Of a DNA stretch of 64,000 nt, positions 11,291 through 22,299 are shown in pieces. Under the pieces are notes generated by a model that was given only the letters and a program-made list of their open reading frames with translations, was not told where the DNA came from and did no database searches. Position 1 is the stretch's first letter. The number at the start of each line of letters is the position of its first letter. The DNA lies in NCBI GenBank assembly GCA_029379385.1, contig CM055613.1, forward strand, positions 17,192,001 through 17,256,000, written 5' to 3'. A program made the translations under genes and the position numbers. This DNA is from Quillaja saponaria. Taxonomy: Eukaryota; Streptophyta; Magnoliopsida; Fabales; Quillajaceae.

Positions 11291-12911
11291 TTTTAAATTT
11301 TTTTGTAGTATTTTTAATTTAGTTTACATGTTTTTGTCATAGGTACATTAGTTAAGCATCAAAATACAATCAACATGGCTAATGAGGGCAAAAAACAATA
11401 TATATGGTGCCCCGACACCAAGAAAATAGTATCGCAATGCTAGAAATTGAAACTAGACAAAGAGGCTGGTGCTACAATACTAGCCCGTGACCCAAAGCTA
11501 AAGGCCAGGGCGCCTAGAAGTTATCGCCCCCAGTGCAACCGTAGCCCTGTTTTGTCTTTTTAACCCCTTTTAACTCCCTATTGAGCGTAGACGCTTCAAA
11601 TACCACTTGGATAAGGAATTATGTTATTTATACCTTGTTTAAATTCCAGATAGTATTTCTATCCTTATTCCTTTTGAATATTTTTAATTGAGGACAATGT
11701 TCGTTTTAAGTTTGAGGGTGTTTGGTTTTAGTTGTTTGTATTTGATGTTTGAATCTTGTAATCATGTTAGGTTGTTAGTTAGTCAAGATGTTATTTTGCT
11801 TTTAGGATGAAATCCTTCATCATATGATCATATATTAGTTTTCCTATGTTCTTAACATTCATGTTAAATTTTTGAGTTAGTAGCATTGTAGGATCTGATT
11901 CCTAACACTTTTATGCACTTTGATCTTTTTCTTAGGATTGTATTGCCTATGTAGAGACTATCTATGATTAAGGAATGTCATATTTAGTTAGGAACCTTAT
12001 AAATTTGTTTGATTATCTCTTGAGGCGAAATCTTAAACAAGATTAAGTTAGGGATATGATTTAGGTCAGGACCATTTGAGTGGTTTTAAGCTTACCTTGT
12101 TTTATAATATATCCTTAGTTGCCTTATTGAGTCTATATTGCCTTTTCTTTGATAGCCATAAAATTTTTGTCCAACCATTTTTAAAATTTCAATTTTGAAC
12201 CTTTACTCTTAGGCATGCTAATTATTTTAGGAATATATTGAGATATGCTAAGAAAAAGGAGGAAAGATTAAAGTTACATATAAAGAAATATATATGTTTA
12301 TGCCTCTTGCTTAACCCTATATTCATAATAAAAAGAAATAAGTTTGGGGGTGTGACAAGAGTTGGGCAAAAGGAAAAGAAAAGAGAAAAAATAGAAAGAA
12401 AAAAATATATGAAAGTGGTGAAAAAAAAAAACCAAATATGAGGGAGTTGGTGAGTTATGAAAAAGCTCTTCAAGGATCTAGAGTGATCAATGTGCTTAGA
12501 ATAATTTGAGCCTTAAAATTTCCCTTATCATACCATTAAGCTTAATAAATATCTATTAATCCTTGACTTAGTATCATTTACATTAGTGGAGAGAGCATTG
12601 AAAAGCACATTTATAGGTTTGAATGCTAAATAGGATTTTACTTAGACATAAATATATTTGGATTGCTTGCATTCCTTTGTTAAAAGACTATTACACACAC
12701 ACTGGAAATCCATTTGAATGCATTGCTTCCTTTTAAATTAAATTATGAATTTAAGCGACATTTACGGTTGACATTTAGTTAAGTTCATGTGAAGCTTTTG
12801 AGAGCATGTTGGTTTTCATTATGTTAGTATGATGCATCTTTGGTTATCAGGTTTTGTTTATGTTTTTAGTTTTCTTTTGCTCAAGGACTAACAAAACCTT
12901 AAGTTTGGCAG
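11291..12911 (+). other. Gypsy 3' untranslated region with repeated polypurine-type motifs
   Basis: There is no coding here. Three copies of a motif of the form AAGTTTGNGGGTGTG occur near 11716 (AAGTTTGAGGGTGTTTGG), 12341 (AAGTTTGGGGGTGTGACA) and 12901 (AAGTTTGGCAGTGTGATAA). Two of them are preceded by CAAGGAC or GAGGACAATG-like words. The last directly precedes the 3' LTR and is the functional polypurine tract. The A-rich block at 12240-12440 produces open frames on both strands that are not genes. Confidence 0.6.
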
Positions 12912-14334
12912 TGTGATAACTTTTGGAAATAAACTTATTTTACATCATTTCACTTATACTAATTTAGCTATATTCTAGAGTTTTAGTTTATTTTTGCTTA
13001 GTTTTAGTTAAATTCTTAGTTGAGTCATTATCATATTTGTATGTTGAATACTAATTGATTTGGGCTATTACTAGATGTTTTATATGAGTTCTAACTTATA
13101 TTAACTTAGTCTTTGTGTTTAGAAGGTCTAATCCAAAAAAGAGTTCCATTGGAGGTCAAATTGGAGAAAAAAATGCTCAAAATATCCAAGACAAGAGATG
13201 CTTCCCAGCAGGGCTAGTGCCATGGTGCTAAAGTCAAACGAGGTTAGAGCCATAGAGCCAAGATGCTAGAGTCAAACAAGGTTGAAGCAATGGAGCCACG
13301 GTACCAAGCCCATTGCGAAGTGCCTTGTGCCATTGATTTTGGAGACCGCAGCGCTAGGAAGCTAAAGCTGCGGTGTTGATACAATTCTTAGTTCAAATTA
13401 AAATGAAATTGAGAGTTTTTAAGTCTGTAAAAGGGGGATTAGCTTGAGGACTCAAAAGGTACATGTTAGCTAAGATTTTCTAGAGTATTAGAGCTTGTTA
13501 AGGGTGCAAAAAAGCAAGAGGAGCAAAGATCATTGTAGCTTGAAGACTGCCAATCTTCATACCTATCTCTATTTATACTCCTTCTTTACTTTCATTGTAT
13601 TCTTTGATTTTTATTATTGTTGAAAAAATATTTACTCTAAGTAGCATGGAGTAGTTACCTTTCTAAAATTGCAACTAGAACTCAACATATAGCTTGAAAT
13701 TATTTTATTTATGGATTATTTAGGATTTGGCATATGCTTATTTAGTTCATTCTATATTTAATGCTTCTAATTTACTGGTAATCTTTTAAATTGAATTATG
13801 AAAACTATAGGAGCTTGGAAAAGTAATTTAGGTTTAGCCTTGAATGAATTAGCACTTGACTAAATTCTACACATGTTGTCGAATTTTATTTTTGTATAGG
13901 ATAGAAATATACCTCTATATGCCTTGTGTAGCCAATTTTTAGGTCTAATCTTAGTGAGTGTTGTTTAATGTAATCCATATAGGAATATAGTGAATTTTTT
14001 AAGAGATATATTATTATATGACATAGGATTATGCTTATAATTGATTAAGAACCCTAGGTTAATAACTCATTATAACTAAGCAAGACAAGACATTAATAGT
14101 TCAAGTGAAATGTTGAGGGAAGTTATAATTCTAGGCTTATCTCCAGTATATTCTTTAATTAATTTTCTTTTAGTCTAATATTAGTTCGTAATCAACCTAA
14201 TCTCAATCGTTTTAGTAAAATTATAATTGCTAATTGTAATACTTAACATAATATTTGTGAAACTCCTCGTAGGAACGATCTCTGCTTTATCACTATATTA
14301 CTTGAGGATGATACGTGCGTTTGAGTTAGTAACA
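12912..14334 (+). repeat. Gypsy 3' LTR
   Basis: It begins TGTGATAAC directly after the polypurine tract and ends GTAACA. It is collinear with the 5' LTR, apart from small gaps and many substitutions. Confidence 0.85.
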
Positions 14335-14339
14335 AGAGA

Positions 14340-14694
14340 ATGGAGAGATTAGGGTTTTAAGCTTGGTAAAAAATTTCTTGTGAAGGTTGTTTAACTAAGT
14401 CCTGCAATTTAGTTAGGTTTTGGCTGAGTCCAATAATCATTAGGCAGGCTTTGTCTGAGATCTGTAATCGTTAGTTAGATTTGGCTAAGTCCTCCAATTT
14501 AGCTGAGTGAAGGTTTGTTTGATTCTTGTAACTAAGTTGTTAGTAGAAATTCTCAAGTGTCTTTCTTTGTTTCCACTGCACATTTATCTGCTTTGAGATT
14601 TCATAACTATTTGTGCATGTTTGTTTTCACATATGAGATTGATTAAGTTTTTAATTACCAAACTATTCACCCCTATAGTTGTATGCTTTGGCCA
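14340..14694 (+). mobile_element. Copia 5' LTR, second part
   Basis: This sequence lies between the Gypsy element and a primer-binding site and ends ...TTTGGCCA. It has the U5-like tail usual for Copia elements (TATTCACCCCTATAGT near 14662). It contains three loose repeats of a GGCTGAGTCC or GGCTAAGTCC word (14421-14500). Read with 7061-8089 it completes one LTR. Confidence 0.5.
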
Positions 14695-14698
14695 AAAA

Positions 14699-14710
14699 TT
14701 GGTATCATAG
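14699..14710 (+). promoter_or_regulatory. Copia primer-binding site (plus strand)
   Basis: TTGGTATCATAG lies five bases after the LTR end. It is complementary to the 3' end of initiator Met tRNA apart from one change (usual TGGTATCAGAGC). It sits about 60 bases before the gag start codon at 14769. Confidence 0.75.
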
Positions 14711-14768
14711 TTGGTCACAGTACTTCCTTTTTTAAATAGTTTTTGACAAAACACTGAAAAGATTTTAA

Positions 14769-17700
14769 ATGGAAAACTCAAGTGTTGTACTTTGTAAGGA
14801 CCAATTTTCTTCCATCCACCTCTTTTCAATTGTCAAAATTTTGGTTACTAGAAGATTAAAATGTTCATTTTGTTCAAACTATTGAATTTTATTTATGGGA
14901 TGGTATCATTTCTGATGGCAATGTCCCTAATACAAAAATGCTAGGGTAAAAACTATTTTGAAAGAAGCAAATGGACTGATGTTGAAAATGATGCTGCACA
15001 AATTAATGTCAAAGCTATGAATATGTTATTTTGTTCTCTGGATGCAAATGAATTTAGTAGGTGTTCTATGTGTGGTTTTGTTTATGATATATGAAACAAA
15101 TTAAAAGTCACACACAAAGGCACATCATAAGTAAAAAATTGCTAAAGTAAACAAGCTTGTTCATGACTACGAGTCCTTTAGAATGAAACTTAACGAATTT
15201 GTTTTAGAAATGTTTACAAGATTACATTACAAGAAAATGCATTGTCAGTGACAACATTTGAAGTGTTAATTGTATACTTGTTGTCGCTAGTCACTATCAG
15301 CAACAAGGCCTTGTCACTAAAAACTTGTAGTTCATGTAATTGTTAGTAATGATCACTGTATGCAACTAGATGTCACCAATAATTATATGTGAAAGACTCA
15401 GGTCATTGATATTTATCTCCAATAGTTAGAAGGACACTTATCAAAGATAGGGATGTTGTCGTTCATAATTATCAGAGACAACGACCACTATGTTTGATAA
15501 CTTGTCGTTGTAGATGCAGTCACTAATAGTTCATACCAAAGATAACCTTCATGTCTTTGATAGGTTGTCTTCAATAAATTATTTTTTCTTACGACTTATC
15601 AGCAACAACAAGTTTTGTCTCTAATGCTAAAATTTATTCTTACTAATAATTTTGTCATTTTTTGATTGACTTTTCAAATTTTTTATTTATACTTTTTACA
15701 TTTGTAAAACAATAGATATATATGAAATAATGAATAAATATACTCATTACATAAATTTTTCAGAGTATCTACAAAGTAACGAAAGTACATTCTTAGTAGT
15801 TATTATAAATTAAACATAAAAAATAAAAAAAAATAAATGTTCTTTAATAAAAGAATACAGTACAAACTACTTATCTCTTCCTAACTAAGCATTATCATCC
15901 TTCTCATGTTCCTCTCTGATGCCTGCCCATTGTGAGGATGTGAAATAGCCAATAATGCATTAATGCCCTAAAAACTTTTACAAAAATTCATGAAAGGTAA
16001 TTAACTTAGAAAATTTACTAAGCTAAAAATTTTACAAACATGTATATAAATCACCTTGGTCCAAACAAGGAATTGTTTGTTCTTCCAAGTCTTATTCGTC
16101 ACTTCGAACATGCTAGTACTCTTGACTCACTAACGGAAGTTTATTGACATTTTTGCTCCCTTGATACCTAGTTTCAAAGTTTAATAGCCTAAACACTTAA
16201 ACTTCCATAAAATGAATCACGTTGACCAGGACAAGAAACTATTTTTTCCTACAAGTCTTATTCCCCAATGGACGTGCCGGTACTTCTTCCTTATTAGTTA
16301 GATGTGTATATGACATTTTTACCCTTTGAGATTGATTTTCAAAGTATACTAGCATAAAACCTTAACTTGCATAAAAAGAAGCCCGTTGACCCAAATGAGG
16401 AACCGTTTATTTCTATAAGTCTTATTGACTCACGGATGTGCATGATGGTACTTTCGGCTTGTCAAACGAATATATATTTGACATTTCTATCCCCACTGAG
16501 ACCCAAATGACTTATCAAATATCAAAATCTGGTAGCATTTGCCCATGACCCCCAAAGCACACAACATAGACAACGTCAAAGTATACACCCGGAGAGCATA
16601 AAGAAATGTGATTGAATTATCAACTAATTGAATGAAGAATTAAGCATACTATTTTGGCGAATTATATGTTGCTTTCCGAAATTGTCCACTAATTTACACA
16701 ATTCAAGGATCATTATCTAATGTATTGAACTCATTTATAATGATCCTCAAATGGAATCTAAAGATTTTTTTAAGTGAATGCACATGTAGTAAGGTTTCAA
16801 AAATAAAAAATAAAAGATAATAAACAACTAACAAAGTATTAAACAAGTGGGAAAATAAAACCTCATACAATGATAACACCTAAGGTTGCGCTTAAATTAT
16901 AGACAACACTTACAATTCAAGCTCCAAACACACTCTTGAGCTTCAAGTCCGTGAACTCCAAAATTAGAATACCATGACAAGATATCCTCAAGAAGAAAAC
17001 ATCTTACATGACCAAAGATTTACATACATACACAATCTAATTCGTCAAGGAGTGTGCTTTATTGTTCCAAAAGTTATAACTAAATATAACTTGAATATCA
17101 ATAAAAAAATTAAAAAGAAAATCCAGGTATCAATAGTAACTATATATTGAATAAGTAGCACGCTTTTATTTTACTTATCATTGGCATGAAATTATTTATC
17201 ATATGCTTCAAAAAGCAGCCAAACATAAACAAATTTGTCTCCTAAACAAAGCAACCACCATATCCTATGAAAATAATGTGTTATTTATTAGATTATCACA
17301 TTCCAGTCCCCCGACCTACATAGAGGATGATTTATATATAGTCAAGGATCAAAGGAAAGAAAAGAAATTGTATTAATCAATAAGGCACTTAGAAATGTTG
17401 AAATAAGCCCCACTTAATCCTTCTTGGCTCAGTTTGCTTGTGAAACTTGTGCATTTTAAAAGCAAATGAAATAAACCAAAATATCACCAGTAAACTAGGA
17501 TTAATAAATCGAGAGATAGCTCTCTACTTTACTAAAATTAAAAATCCGTTCATATCCAAACTAAACAAGATTTATTAAAATAGAAACCAAGAGAAAACAA
17601 ATCAAACAAATCAACTGCCTGAATAAATAAACAAAAAAAAAAACATAAAATAATTTGAAACATATCTCAGCAATTTAAACCTGTAGCCACAATTACCATG

Positions 17701-18740
17701 ACTAAGCCAGACCTGGACTAACGGAGGACAACCACCAATACACTTAGAGACCAATAGACTTCAAACCAATAATGAGGGTTCTGGTTTATATTGACAGACA
17801 AAAGAGAGAGAAGGGAGAAAATCATGAAGTGAGAAACAAAGAGGGAAGTTATATAGATCTTTACTTTAAGAAAAATTATCAACGACAGGAGGCCCTATTT
17901 CGGATCATAAAATAGATTGTCGTTAATAGTAAAAAAAATAAAAAAATAACAATATCTGTGACAGTATAGCCTATCATTGAAAATGTAGAGTTTGTCACAT
18001 ATAGTTTCTCATATTTTGGCACGAAATGTGTTCTTATCAATGATATGAATTAAACTTTGTATGTTCTTAACTAGGATAGTTGCCTACTTACTACTAATAA
18101 TAAAAATGTTATCGCTGAAAGTGATTATGAACGATAGGCTATCCGCAACAGCTTTTTGCTGGTGATGATATATCTATCCTTGTAGCATTATAAACATTAT
18201 CAATGGACTGAAAAATCCAAGAAAAAACAACTGTAATGAGGGCATGATTGTCAAGATACTAGGATGTTTACCCAAAAGTTGGAAAACCAAGGAGCTATAA
18301 GATGCTTCCACTTGAGATCCTTACTCTAGATGAATGTTGGGCTCTCTTGTTACACATGAGTTATAAGAAAAACATGAAGAGCAATATGAAGGCAAACATG
18401 AATGGATGAAAACTCTTGCCTTCAAACTTGCATTAAGAGAACCAATTGGTTGAAATGAGGAATCAGGAGATAAGGAGATATGACCTGGCTAGTCAACAAG
18501 TTTAAAAGATTCATGAACAAAGGATCCAGGGGTAGATTATTTAAGAAGGAACTTGCCAAACAATAGCTCAAAGAGGAACTTCTCATATGTTTTGAATGCA
18601 AGCAACTAGGACATTTGAAGTATGATTATCCTAGAAAAAAGAAAGGTAATTGAAAGAAGACAAAAGCCATGTTTGTGACTTGGAGTGACAATGATTGCTC
18701 AAATAAGGAGAAAGAAGCAAAATTATTTGCCAAAGTTTGT
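14769..18740 (+). pseudogene. Copia gag (UBN2-type), split by a CACTA insertion
   Basis: Gag begins at ATGGAAAACTC (14769). Before the insertion it reads DAAQINVKAMNMLFCSLDAN, KLKVTHKGTS, KVNKLVHDYESFRMKLNEF and VLEMFTR. After it (from 18191) it resumes INIINGLKNP, NCNEGMIVKIL and LPKSWKTKE, then the zinc knuckle CFECKQLGHLKYDYP near 18590, where the last Cys is Tyr. This order is the UBN2 Gag domain of plant Copia elements. The insertion at 15225-18187 falls between FTR and INIINGLK. Stops and frameshifts elsewhere show it was already decaying or has decayed since. No protease or pol of this element was found directly downstream. Confidence 0.85.
15225..18187. mobile_element. Non-autonomous CACTA element inside copia gag
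   Basis: The left end is CATTACAAGAAAATGC and the right end, read on the minus strand, is TGCTACAAGGATAGAT. Both derive from the plant CACTACAAGAAAA-type terminus. The 3-bp target duplication TTA is present at 15222-15224 and 18188-18190, exactly as expected for CACTA. Both subterminal regions (15230-15640 and 17870-18170) are packed with short repeats in both orientations, such as TTGTCGCTA, GACAACG, TATCAGCAACA and TGTCTTTGATA, the usual transposase-binding arrays. The 2.2-kb middle has no transposase. Both terminal CACTA boxes are mutated, so it is probably immobile now. Confidence 0.85.
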
Positions 18741-18823
18741 TGATTTGCATTAGTATATTCATTGGATTGTGTCTTTTAGTTGACTTTACTTACTCATCTA
18801 ATGGGGAAAGTTCATGAACTTGT

Positions 18824-19518
18824 TGTTGTTCTATTTCAATAAAATTAAAATTAATAAAATTTATTTGGGTGGTTTGTTGAATAATAAATTTTGTGCGAGT
18901 TTCAAAAGTTTAAAGTTTTGAATAGTAGGGTTTAAAGCATTTTATGACAATTGAATCGTTACAATTCAATATTTGATTTTGTAACTTATATAACTAATTC
19001 TTTTATTCATTTCAATTTTAAATTGTATATTTATTTCAAATATTATTTTGATATAAGAGTTACAAAATTATACTACTACATAAACCCTTTATTCTCACAC
19101 TATCTATAGAACATAGAGGAACACACTAGTACTTACATGTACAACACTCTATATACTCATAACTCTCATATAATTCCATGTTATATTTTCTATTATATAC
19201 TGGGCAAGGAAAGGTGTAGGCAGAAAGAACTCGTCTCCTTTCTTATGCAGGAATTAAGAGACGTACAGTGTGTAGTTGTTAAGTTGTTGTATCTTGGAGG
19301 CAACATGTCAAGAGACCTCTGTATCGGTTGAACAATCTCAGTGGTAGCATGAATTGTCTTAAAGAAAACGATATATCCGTACCTCATCTCAGTTTTCTAC
19401 ACTTTCTTGATTCATTTTGTATTTATTTTATATTCAATCATTTATCTACTTCAATTTATTTATTTAAATTGTAATATTATTATTGATTATTGTAATTGTG
19501 ACAGAATATTGACCCATA
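18824..19518 (+). repeat. 5' LTR of the non-coding retrotransposon
   Basis: It is collinear with 21458-22142, including the shared blocks TGAATAATAAATTTTGTG, GGGCAAGGAAAGGTGTAGGC and TAATTGTGACAGAATATT. A TATA-like TACTACATAAACCCTTTATT stretch near 19072 may be the LTR promoter. The primer-binding site after the LTR is not recognisable. Confidence 0.8.
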
Positions 19519-20265
19519 ATTTTAAGACAAATCGACATGGAGCAATTTTACTAAGGCATGCAATGTTAAGAAAATTTGCCATGAGGTGTAGATCTCATTG
19601 TTGGAGTCAAGAATAATCAATGGTGGAGTTGATGACTTGAACAAATCATTTTGTTTCAAAGATTGAAAGGAGATATGAGTTTATCTCAACATGCTGAAGG
19701 TACGATGTGTTCTAATAGAACAATCCATTTGAAATGTCAATTGGTGGTAAGTCAATTAATATTTTTTTTCAAAGGAAAAACAAAAACAAAAACAAAAAAA
19801 CAAATTTTCTTTACAATGAGAAATAGTGGGGGTTAAGAAAATTTGAAAAAATGAGTTTGTTCTACTTATTCATTTGAAAATGAGATTTTTCTACTTCTTT
19901 ATTTGAAAATGAGTTTATGAAACTAAAAAGGAGTAAAAGTGAATTCAAAAAAATGTTTTAAGCATTTGCTTGAAAAAAAATAAATTAATTTGACATGCTA
20001 ACATGATGCAAAAAAAAAAAAAAAAAAAAATTCTAATATATTTTTGAATTATTAAATACCATATTAAAATAATTATTTTATAATGCGAGGATATGAGTAT
20101 TTTGTTGAATAATACTTTTTGATATTAGTATCATTGTGGTATTAATTTCTCACAAATTGGTGAATATTAATTTTGGGACAACTCAAAAAAAAAAAAAATT
20201 GTGATTCAAATTGATTTATTTTTAGGCATCTTTATGAATGCCAATGTGTTTGAAAAAAAAAAGGA

Positions 20266-20362
20266 ATTCCTATTATACAACTAAAAGGTATAATGGTGTC
20301 AAATGTTATAATGTATTTTAAAGCGTTCCTATTATACAAGAAAGGTATAATGGTGCCAAAAA
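20266..20362 (+). repeat. Short direct repeat inside the non-coding retrotransposon
   Basis: The word TTCCTATTATACAA, then AAGGTATAATGGTG and a TCAAA or CCAAA tail, occurs twice, starting near 20266 and 20325. The spacing is about 59 bases. It is a local tandem duplication of unknown meaning. Confidence 0.7.
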
Positions 20363-21457
20363 ATTATCATGTATTTTACATGAACTACGAAAAGTCCCTT
20401 TTGAGAATGAAATTTCTCTATCATTGTGGAATTTATTATTTACAAATTTTACAAATTAGTTAAGATTATTTTTCGACTTTTTGAATGAATGTGTGGAATT
20501 ATTTTTGTGTTGAACAGTATAGTGTGTGAAATTTGATTTATACTATGTTCAACGTGTATGACCTAAAATTTAGAAGGCCAACATAACTAATTTGGTGTAT
20601 GTTTGGAGAAAATATAATATTGAGATTATTATTGGTAATTCATAATACTATAGAAAACAAATGAGCCAAGACCAATGAAAAACAAATTGGTAATTTTATG
20701 AGAAAAAAATACCACTTGTTTTTATTTTTACACATATGTGCAGTATTTTATCAAGTATATGTGTAATATTATCTAGTCTTTTGATATACATAAATTGTGT
20801 AACATTTAAATCTCTAATTAGAGTTAAAAGAATAGATTATTACATCGAGGAGGATAGGTCTTAAGCTTAAAGACTAGAAAAATTACCTATGCGGATACCC
20901 AACCTAGTGATCAGAGATCCTAAGAGCTAGGTTCAAAGGGAAGTATGAATCATAGAGTAATTTGGAGGTAGGATGCACCACTAAAATATTTTTTTAAAGA
21001 TCATCCCTATGGCGTAGATGCATCTATTCTGCAATGAGATAAAAGGTTGAGTTATTTTTACTCTTAATGAAATCTATATCTCTTATGAGTGGAGTGTCAC
21101 AAATTGCAGAAACACTCTTGATAGATTTCACCTATGTAAGTGTTGGAGTGGGGCCACTCCTATAAGAATTAGGCAAATTCTCTATCGTACTTATGAAACT
21201 GGGATAAGCACAAGGCAGTAATGCTGGCTTATGAGTTCAAAATTTACACTCAAACTATTATGTGCAATATACATTTCTTGAATCCTTTAAATAGTCATAG
21301 TTCAAGGTCATATTACCACTAATGACTCTGGACCAAGATTTGTAAAAAAGCTAAGTGAAAGTTCAAGACAATACTACTCTCATTAAGCATGGTAGTCTAT
21401 CTTTGCCCAATATTGTGTAGAATATGTTTTATTGTTTTATTGAAATAGGTGGGGCAT

Positions 21458-22142
21458 TTTTGTTCTATTTCAATAAAAATAAAATAAATAGAATTTATTT
21501 AGGTGGTTTATTGAATAATAAATTTTGTGGGAGTTTCAAAAGTTTAAAGCTTTGAATAGTAGGGTTTAAAGTATTTTATGACAATTGAATTTTTACAATT
21601 CAATATTTAATTTTGTAACTTAAATAACTTAATTCTTTATTCATTTCAATTTTAAATTGTATATTTATTTCAAATATTATTTTGATATAAGAGTTACAAA
21701 ATCATACTATTATATAAACCCTTTATTGTCACACTTTCTATATAATATAGAAGAACACACTAGTACTTACATGTACAACACTCTACATGCACATAACTCT
21801 AATATAATTCAATTTTATATGTTCTATTATATATTGGGCAAGGAAAGGTGTAGGCAGAGAGAACTCGTCTCCTTTCTTGTGCAGGGAATTGAGAGACATA
21901 TAATGTATAATTGCTGAGTTATTGTATCATGGGGGCAACGTGTCAAGAAACCTCTGCATTGGTTGAACAATCTCAGTCATGGCATGAATTGTCTTCAAGA
22001 AAATGATATAATCATGCCTCATCTAAGCTTTCTACACTTTCTTAACTCATTTTATATTCAATCATTTATCTACTTCAATTTATTTATTTAAATTGTAATA
22101 TTATTATTTATTATTGTAATTGTGACAGAATATTAACCAACA
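21458..22142 (+). repeat. 3' LTR of the non-coding retrotransposon
   Basis: It is preceded by the polypurine-like AGGTGGGGCATTT. It starts TTTTGTTCTATTTC, where the 5' copy has TGTTGTTCTATTTC, and ends ...ATTAACCAACA next to the target duplication CTTGC. Confidence 0.8.
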
Positions 22143-22299
22143 CTTGCTTAGATGATGTACCATAACTAACAGTATCAATTGGCTCACAATCACTTGATGC
22201 CTTCAGGATAATGGACCCATAGTCAACTAGAAAAGGCATTTTTTGTTTTAAATGCATTCACATGCAATCATTGCATCATATGTCCTATTTCGAAAGAAT

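Larger units (their letters stand above)
8090..14334 (+). mobile_element. Athila/Tat-like Gypsy retrotransposon, internally deleted
   Basis: Two LTRs of about 1.36 and 1.42 kb flank 3.5 kb of interior. The interior has a decayed primer-binding site, gag, the end of protease and a 3' UTR with polypurine-type tracts, but no reverse transcriptase or integrase. Gag (CDTFKL, RLLLFPF, NAKHWLLSLP, LRNEI, YEA.ERFNELFK) and the protease C-terminus match the Athila/Tat group of plant Ty3/Gypsy elements. A plausible 5-bp target duplication with one mismatch is AGAAA (8085-8089) and AGAGA (14335-14339). That would put the element inside the Copia LTR. LTR divergence and stops mark it as old and dead. Confidence 0.85.
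18824..22142 (+). mobile_element. Non-coding LTR retrotransposon (LARD-like)
   Basis: Two LTRs of about 690 bp (18824-19518 and 21458-22142) are about nine-tenths identical by eye. They begin TGTTGTTC and end CCAACA. A 5-bp target duplication is CTTGT (18819-18823) and CTTGC (22143-22147), with one mismatch. A purine-rich tract (AGGTGGGGCA) precedes the right LTR. The 1.9-kb interior has no gag or pol that I can read. The element inserted just after the gag zinc-knuckle region of the plus-strand Copia element and is one of the younger layers of the stack. Confidence 0.8.

Noticed and set aside
12222..12473. Overlapping open frames on both strands
   Set aside because: They arise from an A-rich block in the Gypsy 3' region and have no domain or conserved motif.
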